From the NCBI GenBank assembly GCA_963629305.1, contig CAVGIJ010000004.1, forward strand, positions 1-64,000: 64,000 bases of DNA, written 5' to 3'. Below are positions 61,396-64,000 of this stretch, piece after piece. Position 1 is the stretch's first letter, and every line of letters starts with the position of its first letter. The notes below the pieces were generated by a model. That model made no database searches. It saw only the letters and a list, made by a program, of their open reading frames with translations, and had not been told where the DNA came from. The stretch comes from UBA1227 sp963629305 (lineage in GTDB: Bacteria > Bacillota > Clostridia > Oscillospirales > Acutalibacteraceae). The translations under genes were made by a program, and so were the position numbers.

Positions 61396-62325
61396 ATGCT
61401 TGAAAGTTTCTTAGTGGTATCCAAACAGATTGTGGTTTTGTTTATACTCATGTCAATCGGAACTTTGTGTAACAAAATAGGCTGGTTGGATTCAAAGTCT
61501 GTAAAAAGTATTACGAATATTGTCCTTTATTTTGTAACTCCATGTGTTATCATAAATTCGTTTAACAGGGAAACGGATAAGGCGCTTCTGGGCGGATTGT
61601 TTATTACGGCTTTACTTTCACTCGGCATTCAGCTTTTTTCCCTGATTGTTGCCAATTTGGTTTTTCGAGGAAATGAATGCGAGGAAAATCGCATTTTCAG
61701 GTTTGCGACCGTCTTTTCAAATTCCGGATTTATGGGTCTTCCCCTTCAACAGGCATTGCTCGGCTCAGTCGGAACTTTCTTCGGAGCGGTATACATTGCC
61801 GTATTCAATGTTTTGGTATGGACTTACGGAGTTTTTGAGATGAGCGGCAGCAAAAAGGAGATAAGCCCTAAAAAAATTGTGCTTAATCCGGGAATTTTGG
61901 GTACGGTTGTCGGCGTGATTATTTTCTTTTTCGGAATAGAACTTCCCGACGTGTTTTCAGAGTCCGTCGGATATATTGCCAATCTTAACACGCCGCTTCC
62001 TATGATAGTAATAGGCTATTATTTGGGAAATCTGAATCTCGATTCATTCAAAAAATATACAAAGCAATATCTTGCTATCGGAATAAGACTTTTCATAATC
62101 CCCATTACTGCCGTTATTGCAATGTATTTCTTGAAAATTGATTCCACGGTTGCAATGGTATGCGCAATAGCATGTTCTGCACCGACCGCCGCAAATACTG
62201 CAATGTTCGCAACGCTTTTTGATAAAAATGCGTCTCTCGGCGCGCAAATGGTTTCGGTCTCGACACTTTTTTCCCTTGTAAGCATACCCATTGTGGTGAC
62301 GCTTGCAAGCACGCTTATCGGCTGA
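61396..62325 (+). CDS. AEC-family transporter
   Basis: A 309-residue membrane protein with about ten transmembrane segments: VLFILMSIGTLCNKIGWLD, FSNSGFMGLPLQQALLG, LNTPLPMIVIGYYLGNL and ACSAPTAANTAMFATLFD. These are the conserved elements of auxin efflux carrier-type transporters, which in bacteria move malate, malonate or similar anions. The substrate is not predictable. GGGGGGAATTAAGTGA precedes the ATG. Confidence 0.9.
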   Translation: MLESFLVVSKQIVVLFILMSIGTLCNKIGWLDSKSVKSITNIVLYFVTPCVIINSFNRETDKALLGGLFITALLSLGIQLFSLIVANLVFRGNECEENRIFRFATVFSNSGFMGLPLQQALLGSVGTFFGAVYIAVFNVLVWTYGVFEMSGSKKEISPKKIVLNPGILGTVVGVIIFFFGIELPDVFSESVGYIANLNTPLPMIVIGYYLGNLNLDSFKKYTKQYLAIGIRLFIIPITAVIAMYFLKIDSTVAMVCAIACSAPTAANTAMFATLFDKNASLGAQMVSVSTLFSLVSIPIVVTLASTLIG

Positions 62326-62341
62326 AATATTCAAAAATGAT

Positions 62342-62379
62342 AACACCCGAGTGGTTTTGAAAACCATTCGGGTGTTTTT
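62342..62379. terminator. Bidirectional terminator
   Basis: AACACCCGAGTGGTTTT and AAAACCATTCGGGTGTT, T run on one side and an A-rich stretch on the other. Confidence 0.85.
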
Positions 62380-62415
62380 AAGTTGATGAATATTTACCTG
62401 AATACCTGAAAAGAA

Positions 62416-63348
62416 TTATTTCTTTTTCTTTTCCTCTGCACGCTTGTCATTGATGATTTTTACGTGCTCATCATCGATAAGCTCAACTCCGTTTTCCTTT
62501 GCCCACTCAACGCAGCCCATGAGAACTGTCTTGAGGAAAGGACGAGGAACCTTGATGAAGTTTTTAAGAGCTTCGTCTGTGAACTTAATCTTGTCGTCGC
62601 AGCGATCAGCAGCATATCTGATAGAAGCAATATCTATCTCCTTCGGAGCAGGGATAGGCTCTGCATGAGGTTTTTTAAGACGCGGCATTGGTGAATACCA
62701 GAAGTTTGTCGAATCTCTGTAACCGTAGTCAACCGGTACCGGCGGGAAGTCAGAAGCTTTTACGCCGTTAACGATTGCATCGTAGTATTTTTTCTTCATG
62801 AGAATCTTATCAATCTTAAGGATAAAGGTTCCGCCGAATTTTGAAGTGATACCGTTGAAGTTGTTATACGGACCTTCGTATCCGTCTGTCTCGCCCGGCT
62901 TCCATTTTCCGCCGTCTTCAAGAGATGAATCCCATGTGCACTCGATTACCTGGAAGGCACTCTTTATAACAGGAGGACGCTCCGGATCCTTAGGATCTGC
63001 AAGGCCCTTTTCAAGCTTGAACTTGCAATCCGGCATCTTGTCTGCAGACGGTCCCGGGAATCCAAGACGTACAACCTCTTTGAATGTTGCCTTATCATCT
63101 GGAATGAAGTTGATAGCAAGCTTTCCTGTTCTGAGAAGGTTCTGGCAAGTGTTTGAGTTGTTGCGGCAGTTGAGAAGCATTGCATAATAATCTTTTCCTG
63201 CTACATAGTATGGGAAGCAAAGGGAGTAAGAACCGATATTTACGCTTCCGTCAGGATTGATTGTGCTTATGCAGACTGTTGGCATTGGGAAGAAGAGAGA
63301 TGTCTGATAAAAGTTGTCAACAACTCTTAAATCTTCAAATGAACTCAT
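62416..63348 (-). CDS. Flavin reductase-like (FMN-binding split-barrel) protein
   Basis: The 310-residue product has the flavoredoxin-type N-terminus: LFFPMPTVCISTINPDGSVNIGSYSLCFPYYVAG, LLNCRNNSNTCQNLLRTGKLAINFI. The split barrel binds FMN in relatives and passes electrons or hydride. The C-terminal ~120 residues include a PMPRLKKPHAEPIP linker and a helical tail that is longer than in simple flavin reductases. A MarR-type regulator lies upstream on the same strand (59 bases), suggesting redox or aromatic-compound control. Confidence 0.85.
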   Translation of the reverse strand: MSSFEDLRVVDNFYQTSLFFPMPTVCISTINPDGSVNIGSYSLCFPYYVAGKDYYAMLLNCRNNSNTCQNLLRTGKLAINFIPDDKATFKEVVRLGFPGPSADKMPDCKFKLEKGLADPKDPERPPVIKSAFQVIECTWDSSLEDGGKWKPGETDGYEGPYNNFNGITSKFGGTFILKIDKILMKKKYYDAIVNGVKASDFPPVPVDYGYRDSTNFWYSPMPRLKKPHAEPIPAPKEIDIASIRYAADRCDDKIKFTDEALKNFIKVPRPFLKTVLMGCVEWAKENGVELIDDEHVKIINDKRAEEKKKK

Positions 63349-63407
63349 TTTAAAAACTCCTTTCAGTTTTTGAAAATAATTAGCGAATTAATTTATAAAA
63401 CTGCTTT

Positions 63408-63836
63408 TTATCCTGCAGTTTCATCCTTGAGGCTCATCGCTTTTTTGAGTAGCTTATCCATGATAACTTCGAACTGTTCCTGCTCTTCTTCGTTGAGCGA
63501 TGTAACGACTTTTGAAACCCACTCATCATAAACATTTACGACATCCTTTATAAGGTCTTTACCGTCATTTGTAAGGTTTATGAGATTTTGTCTTCTGTTG
63601 TCCGGATTTACCGTCCTTGTTATAAGACCGCGTTCCTCCATAGAGTGCAATGCCTTTGTTACCGTGGTTTTGTCAAGCATATATGATTTACAAATAAGGT
63701 CTTGCGGGGCATCCTTGTAAAAATAGAGGAACGAGCAAATGGTATACTCAGTGTCGTTTATACCGAGGTTTTTTATTGCTCTGCGTCCGTATTCTTTACC
63801 GCAGCGAAAGAATATATTCATCTTGTTGAAGTCCAT
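63408..63836 (-). CDS. MarR-family transcriptional regulator
   Basis: A 142-residue winged-helix regulator: ICSFLYFYKDAPQDLICKSYMLDKTTVTKALHSMEERGLITRTVNPDNRRQNLINLTNDG is the MarR DNA-binding core. It usually represses its own operon, here with the flavin reductase-like gene. ATG 63836 has AAAGGCGG upstream; the frame is open 12 codons further but without a better site. A palindrome lies in its promoter. Confidence 0.92.
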   Translation of the reverse strand: MDFNKMNIFFRCGKEYGRRAIKNLGINDTEYTICSFLYFYKDAPQDLICKSYMLDKTTVTKALHSMEERGLITRTVNPDNRRQNLINLTNDGKDLIKDVVNVYDEWVSKVVTSLNEEEQEQFEVIMDKLLKKAMSLKDETAG

Positions 63837-63905
63837 ATATCTTTTCCGCCTTTCAGGGTATGCAGCGAACAATCACCACGAATCGCTTTTTGAGTTTAAA
63901 TGAAC

Positions 63906-63956
63906 AGTTGAATTTTCAACTATAATCAGTATAACTTTAATAAAAAATTTTGTCAA
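63906..63956 (-). promoter_or_regulatory. MarR operon promoter with overlapping palindromic operator
   Basis: On the minus strand, TTGACA (63956-63951) and TATACT (63933-63928), 17-base spacer. AGTTGAA, two bases, TTCAACT (63906-63921) is a perfect 7-base inverted repeat over the start site, a fitting MarR operator. Confidence 0.65.
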
Positions 63957-64000
63957 TACAAAAACACAAAGAATTTATTTTACGGGTAATGCCTTGCCGG

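Noticed and set aside
1..64000. CRISPR array, insertion sequence or integron
   Set aside because: No regularly spaced direct repeats, transposase or integrase frames were seen.

Overview
The window looks like ordinary chromosome from a low-to-moderate GC, Gram-positive anaerobe of the class Clostridia (an Oscillospiraceae/Ruminococcus-like or Eubacterium-like gut bacterium is my best guess). Reasons: strong AGGAGG-type ribosome binding sites, TTG starts on several genes, T-box leaders, class D-like sortases, a capsule-type tyrosine kinase/PHP phosphatase pair, Trk potassium uptake, independent phosphoglycerate mutase and MarR/OmpR regulators. I cannot name the species. No CRISPR array, rRNA, insertion sequence or intact prophage is visible.

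Layout. 0.1-3 kb: a surface-protein locus with a C-terminally anchored secreted protein, two sortases and a membrane protein, translationally coupled. 3-5.5 kb: chain-length/adaptor protein, tyrosine kinase and PHP phosphatase for surface polysaccharide. 5.6-10.3 kb: amidohydrolase, a HATPase/STAS-like protein, a small structured RNA, a CmpB-like membrane protein, an MBL hydrolase and aroQ. 10.4-16.3 kb: a family I.5-like lipase diverging from an operon of two glycosyltransferases, a CDP-ribitol pathway pair (TarI/TarJ-like) and a polyol-phosphate polymerase. 16.3-19.7 kb: an orphan HicB, a holin-like relic, then a T-box-controlled HTH-cupin-acyl-CoA synthetase. 19.8-30.4 kb: hybrid histidine kinase, tRNA-Gln, rpmB, recA-recX, an esterase, rimO-pgsA and a Cys T-box with cysE-cysS. 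30.6-34.2 kb: a candidate small RNA with three anti-Shine-Dalgarno motifs, then a polar amino acid ABC transporter. 34.4-39.8 kb: two tRNA-Ser genes, a two-component system, a 51-codon glycine-zipper peptide gene, a YgjP-like metallopeptidase, galM, a PC4-like protein and a MOSC protein. 40-45 kb (minus): pgk-tpiA-gpmI, DegV, TrmL. 45.3-49.2 kb: a deacetylase remnant and a Trk operon that ends in a KdpD-like sensor lacking its kinase domain. 49-58.9 kb: valS, asnB, racemase, RluA-type synthase, murA, walJ/yycJ, rlmH and an STE-rich membrane protein. 59-64 kb: two paralogous lipoproteins, an AEC transporter, a flavin reductase-like protein and a MarR regulator.

How parts fit. The first 5.5 kb and 11.7-16.3 kb together suggest a decorated cell wall: sortase-anchored proteins plus a kinase-regulated polysaccharide and a ribitol-phosphate type polymer. 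Amino acid supply is tied to tRNA charging by two T-boxes. The strongest candidates for something not yet described are the glycine-zipper peptide gene (37126-37281), the anti-SD repeat RNA (30601-30831), the T-box/HTH-cupin-CoA ligase unit (17077-19702), the IKQTG-type sorting signal next to two sortases, and the kinase-less KdpD in the Trk operon.
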